DNA from: Planctomycetales bacterium
GTDB lineage: Bacteria; Planctomycetota; Planctomycetia; Isosphaerales; Isosphaeraceae
NCBI GenBank assembly: GCA_027452145.1
Contig: DAIDHB010000187.1
Location: 1 to 35,930, forward strand
Reading direction: 5' to 3'
DNA: 35,930 nt
The first letter of the stretch is position 1, and every line of letters starts with the position of its first letter. Below are positions 15,001 through 27,000 of the stretch, one piece after another. The notes under the pieces are model-generated. The model had not been told where the DNA came from, did no database searches, and worked only from the letters and a program-made list of their open reading frames with translations. The position numbers were made by a program, and so were the translations under genes.

Positions 15001-18000
15001 CGGTCTTCACGCCCCTTCAAAGCTGGCAGGTCAGCGAGGGCCAGCCGATCTCGTTCGTCGCGATGGCCGTCGATCCCCACAACCCGACCTTCGTCCTGCC
15101 GACGCGCCTGGCCGATGGGTCGCTCTCGGCGTACACGGCCACCCAGCCGACCGTCACTTACAGCGTCAGCGGCCTGCCTCCCGGAGCGACGTTCGATCCC
15201 GAGACCGCGCTCTTTAGCTGGACGCCCGGCAATCACCAGGACGGCACCTATAACGTCGTCTTCACCGCGACCAACGACGGCTACGGCGGACCGCTGTCGA
15301 CCAGCATCACGGTGCCGATCACGGTGACGATCGTGAACCACGCACCGGCGGTCACGCCGGTCGCCGACCTCACGCTGAGCGCCGGGCAGTCGTTCGACCA
15401 GGCGGTGTTCGCCACGGATCCCGACGGCAACCCGCTGTCGCTCTCGATCGCCAACGGGATCGCCGGCTATCCGCTCCCGGGCTTCGTCACGCTCACCGAC
15501 AACGGCAACGGCAGCGGCATCCTCCACTTCAACCCGCCCGCGGGCAACCGCGGCACTTACACCCTGACCCTCTCGGCGACCGACAACGGCGACGGGCTGG
15601 GAGCCGCGGGGGTCCTCACGGGCAGCTACACGTTCGTCGTCACCGTGCAGTCGCCGACCCAGGCGCCGGTGCTCGACTACCTTGGCGGCAAGATCGCGGT
15701 CGTCGGCCAGCCGTTTGCCCTGCCGATCCAGGCGAGTGAGACCGACCAGGATAACCTGACGTACGCGGTCTCCGGTCTCCCGGCCGCGGCGACGCTCACG
15801 CCCGGCACCTCGTACGGCACGGCGACGCTCAACTGGACGCCCACCGCCACCGACGTCGGGTCGTATCGCGTCACCTTCACAGTGACCGACACCGGCAGCA
15901 GCTCGACGCAGCCGTCCTCGACCGCGCAGACGATCGACCTGGTCGTGCGGGCGACGGACTCCGCGCCGACCTTCCCCGCGACGGCACCCTCGGCCACCGT
16001 GGCCGAGGGGCAGGCGCTGAGCCTGTCTGTCACGGCGAGCAAGCAGGAGGGCGACCCGCTCACTTACACCGCGACCGGCCTGCCGCGCGGGGCGAGCCTC
16101 GACCCGGCAAGCGGCCTGCTCACCTGGACGCCGCAGCCCGGCCAGGCCGGGAGCTACGCGGTGCAGATCAACGCGAGCGACGGCAGCCTCTCCACCAGCG
16201 AGACGGTCAATCTCACCGTCACTCACACGAACTATGCCCCGACGTTCGTCCCGCTGTTGCCGCAGTACGCCCGCGAGGCCACGCCCGTGCAGTTCACCGT
16301 CGTGGCCGGGGATGTCAACGGCGATCCGCTTCTGTACAGCCTGACCAACACCCCGGCCGGCGCGACCCTCAACGCGTCGACCGGCGTCTTCGCCTGGACC
16401 CCCGCCTACGGCCAGGCCGGCGATTACACGCTGCACTTCGTGGCCGCGGACCCGTCGGGCGCGACCGCCACGATGGACGTCGTCCTGCACGTCGCCCACA
16501 TCGTCCGTCCGCCGGTCGTCGACACGCCCAACCACCAGACAGCGCTGGGCGTGCCGATGAGCTTCTCGGTCCAGGCCACCGACCTCGACGCCGGCACCAC
16601 TCTTACCTACTCGGCGCTCAACCTGCCCGCGGGCGCCACGCTGGACCCGGGGACCGGGCTGTTCCAGTGGACGCCCGGGCCGTCGCAGGCCGGCGACTAC
16701 GTCGTGACGCTTGAGGTCTCCGACGGCCAGGCGACCTCCACGCAGAACATCCTGATCCGCGCCTCGGCGCAGCCGCAGTTGCCGGGCGTGACCATCGTGC
16801 TCACGCCCAGTTTCCCGGCCATCCCGGGGCAGCAGGTCGTGATCAATGCCATCGCCGGCAGCGTCGCGCCAATCTCCAGCCTGACGGTCCTGTACAACGG
16901 CCAGCCGCTGACCCTCGATGCCAACGGCAGCGCGACGGTCACCGCCGGCGCACCCGGCCAGACCCTCATCCAGGCCACGGCCACCGACGCGGACGGATTC
17001 GTCGGCACCGCGACGGCCTACCTGAAGGTCCGCGACCCGAATGATACGACACCGCCCGTGGTCTCCTTCGACAGCTCCGTGATGAACGCCGTGCTGTCGA
17101 GCCCCACGGCCCTCGTCGGCACCGTCTCGGATCGCAACCTGGACTCGTGGACTCTGCAGATCGCCACGCCGGACAATCCCGACTTCACCGTGCTCGCCAC
17201 CGGCCAGACCCCGATCGCCGACGGCACGCTCGCGCAGCTCGACCCGTCGCGGTGGACCAACGGGTTCTACCAGCTCCAGTTGACCGCGCGCGACATCGCC
17301 GGCCGCACGACCCAGGTGCAGACCCAGATCGAGGTGAACACGCCGTCGAAGACGAACAACAACGTCGTGACCGACGCCGACCTGAGCGTCAACCTCGGCG
17401 GCACCACGGTACTGATTCAGCGCACCTATGACCCGCTCACGCGGGCCGGCACCGGCGACTTCGGCCACGGCTGGCGGCTGACCGGCCTCGAGACGAACCT
17501 CCAGACGAACCTGCCCTCCACGGGCCAGGAAGCTTACGGCGTCTACAACGCCTTCCGCGACGGGACCGAGGTCTACCTGACACTCCCCTCGGGCCAGCGC
17601 GTCCGCTTCACCTTCGCCCCGACGAGCTTCCAGGTCGCCGGGCAGACGTTCTACCGCCCGGCCTGGCAGGCCGACACCGGCGTCACCTACACCCTGCAAT
17701 CGGTCGCGACCGTCCTCACGAAGGCGGGCGGCCGCTACTACGACCTGGCGAGCGGACAGCCGTACAACCCCGGCAACCCGTTCTTCAGCGGGCCGAGCTA
17801 TTCGCTCTCCGCGCCCGATGGCACGGTCTACCAGCTCGACGGCAGCGGCAACGCGGTCGGAGAGGTCACCTCCGGCGGCATCCAGCTCGAGATCAGCGAC
17901 AGCGGCATCACGTCGACGGCCGGCACGATCCAGTTCCTCCGCGATGCCCAGGGGCGGATCACCAGCATCCTCGCCCCCGACGGCCAGCTCGTGACCTATC

Positions 18001-21000
18001 AGTACGACGCGGCCGGCAACCTGGTCGCCATGCAGAACCAGACCACCGGCGGCTCGCAGCGTTATGGCTATGACCTGAGCGATCCCCACCTGCTCATCGC
18101 CGCGGTCCGGAGCAACGGCAACAGCGTGCTGATGCCGCCCGGCTCGCTGAATTCCTCGTACATCCAGCGCGATCTCGGCGGCCCGGCACAGTTCGCCGCC
18201 ACGACGATCGACAACACCCTGACGGCCGGCGCGACCGACCTCTACTCCTTCCGGTTCGACCAGGCCGAGCTCAGCTCGACCGCCAGCGGCACCGTGCTCC
18301 TGCGCGTCCAGGTCCAGGGGACCGACGGCACCTTCATGCCGGGCGTGCCGATCATCACCGGCCTGACGCCCCGAACGGTCAACACCGTCGGCCACACCGT
18401 CACCGCCCTGTTCGCGATCGACCAGCCCGGCCTCTACGTCGTCGGGGTCCCGGGCGCCTCGTCAACGGCGACCGGCGGGTATTCGATCAACCTGACGGTG
18501 GCCGGCGACGTCAACGGCGACGGGAACGTCGACGGCAACGACAGCGCCCTGCTCGCCACCGCGATGGGCAGCAGCGCCGGCGGCGCGAGTTACAGTCTCG
18601 CCGCGGATATCAACGGCGACGTCAAGGTCGACCAGGCCGACGCGGTGATCCTCGCGGGCGATTACGGCTTCCACGCCACGACCGCAGCATCGGCAACCGC
18701 CGCGCCCGCGCAGCCAGTCTTCAACCTCGACGCGAATTCCGCCACCCCGCCCATCGGCTCCGGCATGACGACGGACGCGACCGTGACGCTCGTCGGCCGG
18801 ACCGATCCCAACGTCACCGTCACCCTCCAGCCCACGGGCGCCGTGACGACGTCCAACCCGAACGGCCTGTTCGCCTTCTTCAACGTCGCGCTGGCCGACG
18901 GCGGCAACGCCTTCACGGCCGTCGCGACGAGTGCGGCCGGCACCACGAGCCAGTTCACCCGCGTGATCACTCGCAACCAGCCCGGCCTCTCGCTCACGCC
19001 GCCGGTCGTGACCGCGCATCTGGCGAACGACACGGGCGCCTCGGCGCTCGACAACATCACCTCCGACGATACGATCACCGGCAGTATCACGGCGGCCAAC
19101 CCGATCGTCTCGGTCCAGGCGCAGCTCGACCAGTCGCCGGTGACCGACGTGCTCGCCGAGCTGAGCGGCACGACGTTCACATTGACCCCCTCGATCCTGA
19201 CGACGATCAATGGCGGCCCGGTCGGTGACGGCAAGCACGTGCTGACCCTGATCGCCCGGGACTCCAACGGCAACCTGGCCAACCCGGTCACTGTCAGCTT
19301 CATCCTGGCCACGACCCCACCGGCCGCTGTGACGCCCGCGCTCATGGCCTCGAGCGACACCGGGATCAGCAACAGCGACGGCATCACGCGGATCACGACG
19401 CCGACCTTCGAGGTCCCCGCCCCGGCTGGCTCGATCGTGCGGCTGTATTCCGACGGCAAACTGGTGGGGCAGGCCAATGCCACCGACGGGCCGGCATTCA
19501 TCACCACCACGGCGCTGACCGCGGGCACCCACCAGATCACCGCGACGGCCGAGGACGTCGCCGGCAACGTGAGCACTCCGGCCGCGGCGGTCTCGATCAC
19601 GATCCAGACCGCACCGCCGGCAACGCCGACGCTGGCCCTCGACGCCGCGTCGCAGACCGTGCCCGGCCAGCCGACCGAGACAACCAATCAGGTGGTGAAC
19701 CTCACCGGCACAACGGCCGCCGGCGCGTATGTCGCCCTGTACCGTGCGTTCGACCCGAACACGCCGATCATGCGAACGCAGGCCGACTCGAACGGCGCCT
19801 TCACCTTCAGCGGCGTCGCCCTGGCTCCGGGCGCCCAGGCGCTCACCGTGGTGGCGAGTGACGTGGCGGGTAACACCAGCCAGTTCACGCAGACGTTCAC
19901 GACCACGGCGACCGACACCAGTTCCCCCGTGATTACAGCGGCCCTGGCCAACGACACCGGCATCTCGAACACGGACGGGATTACCTCGGACCCGACGATC
20001 ACCGGCGTGGTCGACGACCCGATCGGCGTGGCGAGCTTCCAGGCGGCGCTCGACGGCGGGAAGCCGGTGGACGTGACGGCCCTGCTGACCGGCGTCGGCT
20101 TCACGTTCACCGCGGCCGAGCTGGCCACGATCAACGGAGGCACGGCGCTGACGGACGGCCCGCACACGCTCTCGCTCCAGGCCACGGATTCGCTGGGCCA
20201 CGCTTCAACGTCCGTCACGGTCTCGTTCACGCTCGACGCCACGCGACCGCTGCCGCCGACGAATCTGCATTTGATCGCCGGCGACCTCACCGGCACGAGC
20301 CAGACGATCACGAAGGCCCGGTCGCTCACGGTCGAGATGTCCGCAGCAACTGGCACCCTGGTGACCCTGTACATGAACGGCACCTCGATCGGCCAGCAGA
20401 CCGCGCCGGCGTCGGGCACGCTCGACTTCGCCGTATCCGGCACGCTGGCCGACGGCGAGTACCTGTTCACGGCCACCGCCGGAACGGTCTCGGGCCTGAC
20501 TAGCCCGTTCTCGTCGCCGTTCACGGTGGTGGTCGACAACACCACGCCGGCCATCTCGTCGTTCGGTCTCGACGCGTTGTCGGACGCCCGCCCATTCGGC
20601 CACAACCTCACCCAGATGGCAGTCGCCGGATTCACCGGGCAGACGATCCCCGGTGCGCTGGTGACACTCGTCGAGACGGGGGCACAGACCACCTCCGACG
20701 CCTCGGGCAACTTCAGCTTCTACCCGGTGAACATGGCGATGGGTGCCAATAGCTTCACCCTGAAGGTGACCGACGTCGCGGGCAACACCAACACGCTCCA
20801 GAAGACGTTCACGCGGATTGACAACACGTTGTCGACCAACCTGATCCCGCCGGCCGTGACCCTGAACCTCAGCGAGACGACGGCCCGGGTGGGTGACACG
20901 GTGACCTTCACCCTGCCGACGCAGACCTTCGACGGCCAGCCGCTGGCGAGCGAGGTGCTGCTAATCAACGGCAGCCCGATCCCGATCAGTCCCTCGGGCA

Positions 21001-24000
21001 CGGCGGTCTTCACCTCGATCGCGCCGGGCGTGTACACGGTGGTCGCCAAGGCGTTCGACGCCGAGGGAAATGAGGGCGACGCGACCCAGACGCTGACCTT
21101 CCTCACGGGCCCGAACGGCCTGCCCGCTCCGACCGCGGGGTTCAACGAGACCCAGGTGACGCCGGACATCACGCTGCCAACCCCGATCGTCGGCACCGCG
21201 AACACGGCGGATCTGCTCCAGTACAAGCTCCAGTACTCGATCGAGGGCCAGAACAACTGGACGACATTCGCCACCGGCACCACGCCCGTCATCAACGGCC
21301 CGCTGGGTACGATCGACCCGACGTTGATGCCGAACGGGTTTTACGACGTGCGATTGACGGTGGAGGACACGAGCGGCCAGGTCACGACGGCCGACCAGGT
21401 TTACCAGGTGGACGGGCAGGTGAAGCTCGGGAACTTCACGCTGAGCTTCCAGGATGTGAACGTCGCGATGCCTGGCTTCAACCTGACGGCGACCCGGACC
21501 TATGATAGCCGCATCAAGGGGACCCCGGGCGATTTCGGCTACGGATGGTCGCTCCAGACGACCCAGATCTCCGTCGAAACCTCCTCGATCCTGGGAGCCG
21601 GCTTCATCCAGACCGAGACGCAGATCCCGCCGTCACAAGTCGATCCGCTGGATGGCCTCGGTGGCCTCGGTGGCCTCGGCGGATTCGGGGGACTGCCCGG
21701 ACTTGGCCTGCCGCCCGGCCTCGGCAGCCGGCCAGCCGAGATCCAGTACAGCTTCCAGAACACGCAGAATGACTACGTTACGATCCTGCTGCCCGACGGG
21801 ACGAAAGAACAATTCATCATGGGATTCACGGGGGTAACCTATACCTTCGCGGGCCCGCCCCTGGCCACGACGAGCGTCTTCTTCGTGCCCGTGCCCGGCA
21901 CGCAGACGACCGGCACGCTCGAGGCTATCGGGAACAACAATTTGATCGTCTCGCCGGCCGCGGTCGGCCCGGTCAACCTGCTCGATCCCACCACGGGTCA
22001 GGTCTATAACCCGACGCGATGGAAATACACGTCGCCGGACGGGTCGGTTTACATCATCGACAACAAACTCGGCCTGATGAGTGTCACCGATGCAAACGGA
22101 AATTCGACGACGCTCAGCTCCACGGGCGAGCAGTCTTCCACGGGCGCCGGGCTGACAATCGTTCGAGACAGCTCGGGGCGAATCACGTCCATCACGGACC
22201 CGAACGGTGGGGCCACGAAATACGGCTACGACTCCTATGGCGATCTGGTCACGGTGACCGACCCGCTCGGCAACGTGACGACCTTCACTTACGACACGAA
22301 CCACACATTGCTCGAAGTCTATGATCCGCTTGGGCGCCGCGGGACACGCAACGAATATGACTCCACCGGCCGGCTCATCGCGACGGTCGACGCCGAGGGC
22401 AATCGCGTCGAATACACTCACAATCTCGCCGCGCGCCAGGAGGTGACCACCGATCGGCTCGGACACACCACGGTTACCAATTACGACACGAACGGCCACA
22501 TCCTGAGCCAGACCGACGCCCTGGGCAACGCGACGAGCTACACGTACGACGTCAATGGCAACCCGCTCACGATGACCGACCCGCTCGGGAATGTCACGCA
22601 CTATACGTATAACTCGGAGGGGCTCCGGACCAGCGTCACCGACCCGCTCGGCGAGACGACTCGCTACACCTACAACACCGCCGGGCAGATGCTGAGCCTC
22701 ACCGACCCGCTCGGCAACGTGACGACGTATACGTACGACTCTCGGGGCAACCGACTGACGATGACCGACGCCGCCGGGCATACGACGCACTATACCTACA
22801 ACTTGCGCGGCGAGGTCACCTCCGTTGAGGACCCGCTCGGCAACACGACGAGCTATTCCTATGACATCTTCGGCCGGCAGATCGCGAAGACCGACCCGAT
22901 CGGCAACGTGACGACCTTCACTTACGACGCCAACGGGAATAATCTAACCCAGACGATCTCCCGTTCGAACGTCGACGGCACGACCCTGACAGCGACGACC
23001 ACCGTCAAGTACGACGCCGACAACCGCGCCGTCTCGATCACCGATTTCGCGGGAAATCAGACGACCAACCAGTACAACGCAGCCGGCCAGATCTTGCGGA
23101 AGACCCACGACGACGGGACCGGAGCCACCTACCTCTACGACCCGCTGGGGCACCTGATCCAGACAACGTTCTCCGACGGCACCACGATCAAGGCAACCTA
23201 CGACGCCAACGGCAACGAGCTCACGGGCATCGACAGGTCCGGGGCCGCCACGCAACAGGTATACGACGCCGACAACCGCGTGGTGAAGATCATCAATCCC
23301 GACGGCACCACGCAGACCAAGGCCTATGACGCCGACGGCCACATCATCGCGTCCACCGACGAGCTAGGCCGCAAGACCACCTACACCTACGACGCCGGGA
23401 CGGTCTTCAATGCGAACCCCGACGTATCCGGCCAGGAGGCCAAGATCGGCCGGCTCACCTCGACCACCGATGCAGCCGGCTACACCACAAGTTACACCTA
23501 CGACGCCGACGGCAACCAGATTACCACCAGCTCCCCCGTCGGCGTCACGTCCACGCAATACAACGTCCTAAACGAGAAGGTCGCGATCGTCGCTCCGGAC
23601 GGCAGCACGTCGCGGATGCAGTACGACGCCGTCGGGCATATCACCAAGGAAGTCGCCCCCGACGGTGCCATCACATCGCACGCCTATAATTCCGTCGGGC
23701 TGGAGTCGGCAGTCACGGATGCGCTCGGCAACGTCACTCGCTACACCTATGACTCGCAGGGGAATGTTCTGACCCAGACCGATGCCAACGGCCACACCAC
23801 TACCTTTGAATATGACGCCGTCAATCGGCTGGTGAAGCGGTCGCTGCCGACGGGCATCTCCGAGACATTCACCTACGATGAGCAGGGCGACGTCCTTAGT
23901 CACACCGACTTCAATGGCCAGACCACTTTATACGCCTATGACACCGAGGGCGACCTCATCAAGGTCACCGCCCCCGACGGCAGCGTCACTACTTACACCT

Positions 24001-27000
24001 ACACGCCGAGCGGCCAGACCGCCTCGATGTCGGACTCCACAGGCACCACGACCTACACATACGACACCCGTGGTCGGTTGACGAAGGTTGCCAACCCAGA
24101 GGGAACCATCGGCTATGTGTATGATGCCGCGGGGAACCGGATCGAGACGACCACCTCGGCTGGGGACACATCCTACACCTATAACGCGGCGAACCAGTTG
24201 ATGACGGTGACCGGGCCCGACGGCGGCGTCACGACCTACACCTACAACTCCCAGGGCCGCCTCGCGACGATGACGCTTCCGGACGCGGCCGTCACCCGCT
24301 ACACCTACAACACCGCTGGCCTGATCACGGAGGTCGAGAATGACGGGCCGGACGGGCACGTGATCTCCAGCTTCGCCTACACCTACGATGTGTCCGGCTA
24401 CCGCCAGACCGAGACCGATTCGGGCGGGCGCCTCGTCCAGTATTTCTACGATGGCGACCATCGCGTGATCGAAGAACGCGTTACCGACCCGACCCTCGGC
24501 AGCAGCGATACGCGATATACCTATGACGCCGTCGGCAACCGGCTTACCCTCACGGACGCGTCGGGGACGACGATCTACACCTACGATGCGAACGATCGCG
24601 TGCTGACCGCCGGCAATCGGACCTATACCTACGACGCCGACGGCAATACCCTGAGCGTATCGTCCGGCGGCCAGACGACCACTTATGCTTACGACTACCG
24701 TGGCAACATGGTCCGGGCCGCTACCCCGGCCGGCGTCAGCACCTATACCTACGATGGTTCGGGCACCCTGGTCCAAGAGACGGTCAATGGCGTCGTCACC
24801 AGATACCTGGTCGATGAATCCGGGGCGTTGTCACAGGTCCTCGCCGAGATCGACGCCTCCGACCACGTGACGGCCGTATTCACCGTCGGTATCAACGTCA
24901 TAAGCGAGGACCGTGGAGGCACGGTCTCGTACTACGTGTACGACGGCCAGTCGTCCGTCCGGGGGCTCACCGGCTCCGCCGGCGAGGTCACCGACAGCTA
25001 CACCTACGACGCCTTCGGGAACTTGGTGGCAAGCACCGGCACCACGACGAACCCGTTCCGATACACTGGCGCGCTGTACGACTCGTTTACCGGGCTGTAT
25101 ATCCTCCGCGCCCGCGCCTACGACCCGACGACCGGCCGATTCACCACGATGGACACCTACGGAGGCAGGAAGTCCGTGCCGGGTTCTATCAACAAATATG
25201 ACTATACTGAGAACGACCCAGTCAACATGCAGGACCCCACCGGGCACTTCTTTTTCGGCCTCTTTGGCGTGGTCAATACCGTCGCGGCCATCGAGTCCTA
25301 CGCCATCCAGCTCATCATCGGGCTGCAAGCCCTTGAGGCGAGCTTCGTCTCGTTCGCGGCGGCCTCGGTCCAGGTCGGGCTGAAGGACCCGGCCTGGGTC
25401 GACGGAGTCGACCTGAGCGGCTCGGTCGGATTCCCTACCCTCACGCTCGGCTACGGAGCTTCGTTGGAAGAGCTGTTCATATCGAATACCGAAAGCACCG
25501 CCGGGTATAAGGCCTGGGATGTCGGCCCGAGCATCGGCGTAAACTTCGGCCCGACGCAGGTCCTCCTGTCCTTCCTGCCTCTCGGCGGGACATTGATCCC
25601 CTTTATTATCACCCCGTCGGTGGGACTCACCTTCTTCGCCGGTCCCGTGTTCGGCATCGAGAATGCCGATTCCTACACCGGGTACTACCTCACGAGCAGC
25701 ATTTCCGCGTCCGCCATCCTGGGCGCGGGCTCGGTCTCCTTCTTCTCCTCGCTGCCGGGGGTACCGCCCCCGTCCTACGGCATGACCGGCGGCATCACGG
25801 CCGGGTTCAGCACGAATGTCGGGGCGAGCGAGTCGACCGCGCTCCGATACTACGCCATCTCCGGCACGGTGAGTCGGATAGCGCGCGACCTGCTGCTACC
25901 AGCGATCACGGGCCTCCTGTCCAGCCCCTACGTCATCGCCGAATCGCTGCTCCAGTCCTGGGAGCACAGGAATGACGCGCCACCCCAGGCATACAACAAC
26001 GGGGCCGGTATCCCGGGACTGCTCGGGCCGAACCTGAGGGCGACCGGTGATCAGCCAGGGCCCGCCGGCTCCAATCCCCCGCCCGCGCCGCTCTCCGTCG
26101 GCAGCCCCGCTGTGGCCGCGCTCTGGCAGGAGGCCTTGCGGGTGTGGCAACTGGCCCTGGGCCGATCGGTGCCGCCTTCCATCCAGCTCATGGTCGAGCC
26201 CCTGCCGGCCGGTATCCTGGGCCAGACCCGCATCACGTCCTGGGACGACCGGGGGCGCCCCAATGCGTTCACGATTGTCCTGTCCCCCGACGCCGACGGC
26301 CTCGGCTGGTTCATCGGGTCAGTCGCCGATGGCGGGAGCGATTTCAGCCAGCCGCTCAGCACCTCCTCCTTCAACGCCGCGCAGAGCTCTCCCGCCTCCG
26401 GCCGCTACGACCTGCTAACGGCCCTTCTGCATGAACTCGGTCATATCGACGGCTTCATGCCCGCCGATCCGGATTTCGAGAGCCACGTCCAGATCATCGG
26501 CGGCTCCCAAACCTTCATCGCCCCCGGGATCTCGACTCCCCTGGCCAACTCTGATCAGGAGCTGGCCCCCAACCTCTACTCCGGCGACCTGATGAGCGCC
26601 ACCCTCGCCCCCGGCGTTCGCGAGCTCCCCTCGGCCCTCGACATCCAGATCCTCGACGTGGTCAACGGCCTGACCGCCTCGCCACCGCCCCCAATCGCGA
26701 CCCCGCCCGTAGGCGCTCCGCCGGCCTCGACGACGACTGTGATCGACCACGCCGTCGCCTCGCTCGGCGAGGGTCCGCCGGCCGCCGCGCCTTCTCCGCC
26801 CATTGTACCGGTCGCGACCCAGTCCGCCGGACAGTACCGCCGCGCCAATCCGAAGCATGCCGGACAGGGCCGCCACCGGAAGCCGCACGAACACAAGGTC
26901 ATAACCCCGGCCCATCGCACGGGCGGCCGGCCGATTCACCGGACGCCCAACGCTCACCTGGCGCTCCGGTTCGCCCTCCATCCGCTCTCCGCCCGCCCCG

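Noticed and set aside
10011..18395. A 2,794-codon open frame on the minus strand
   Set aside because: It lies opposite the giant gene. GC-rich codons with few T/A at the third position leave the antisense frame free of stops. Its translation is Arg/Gly/Asp-rich with no domain pattern.
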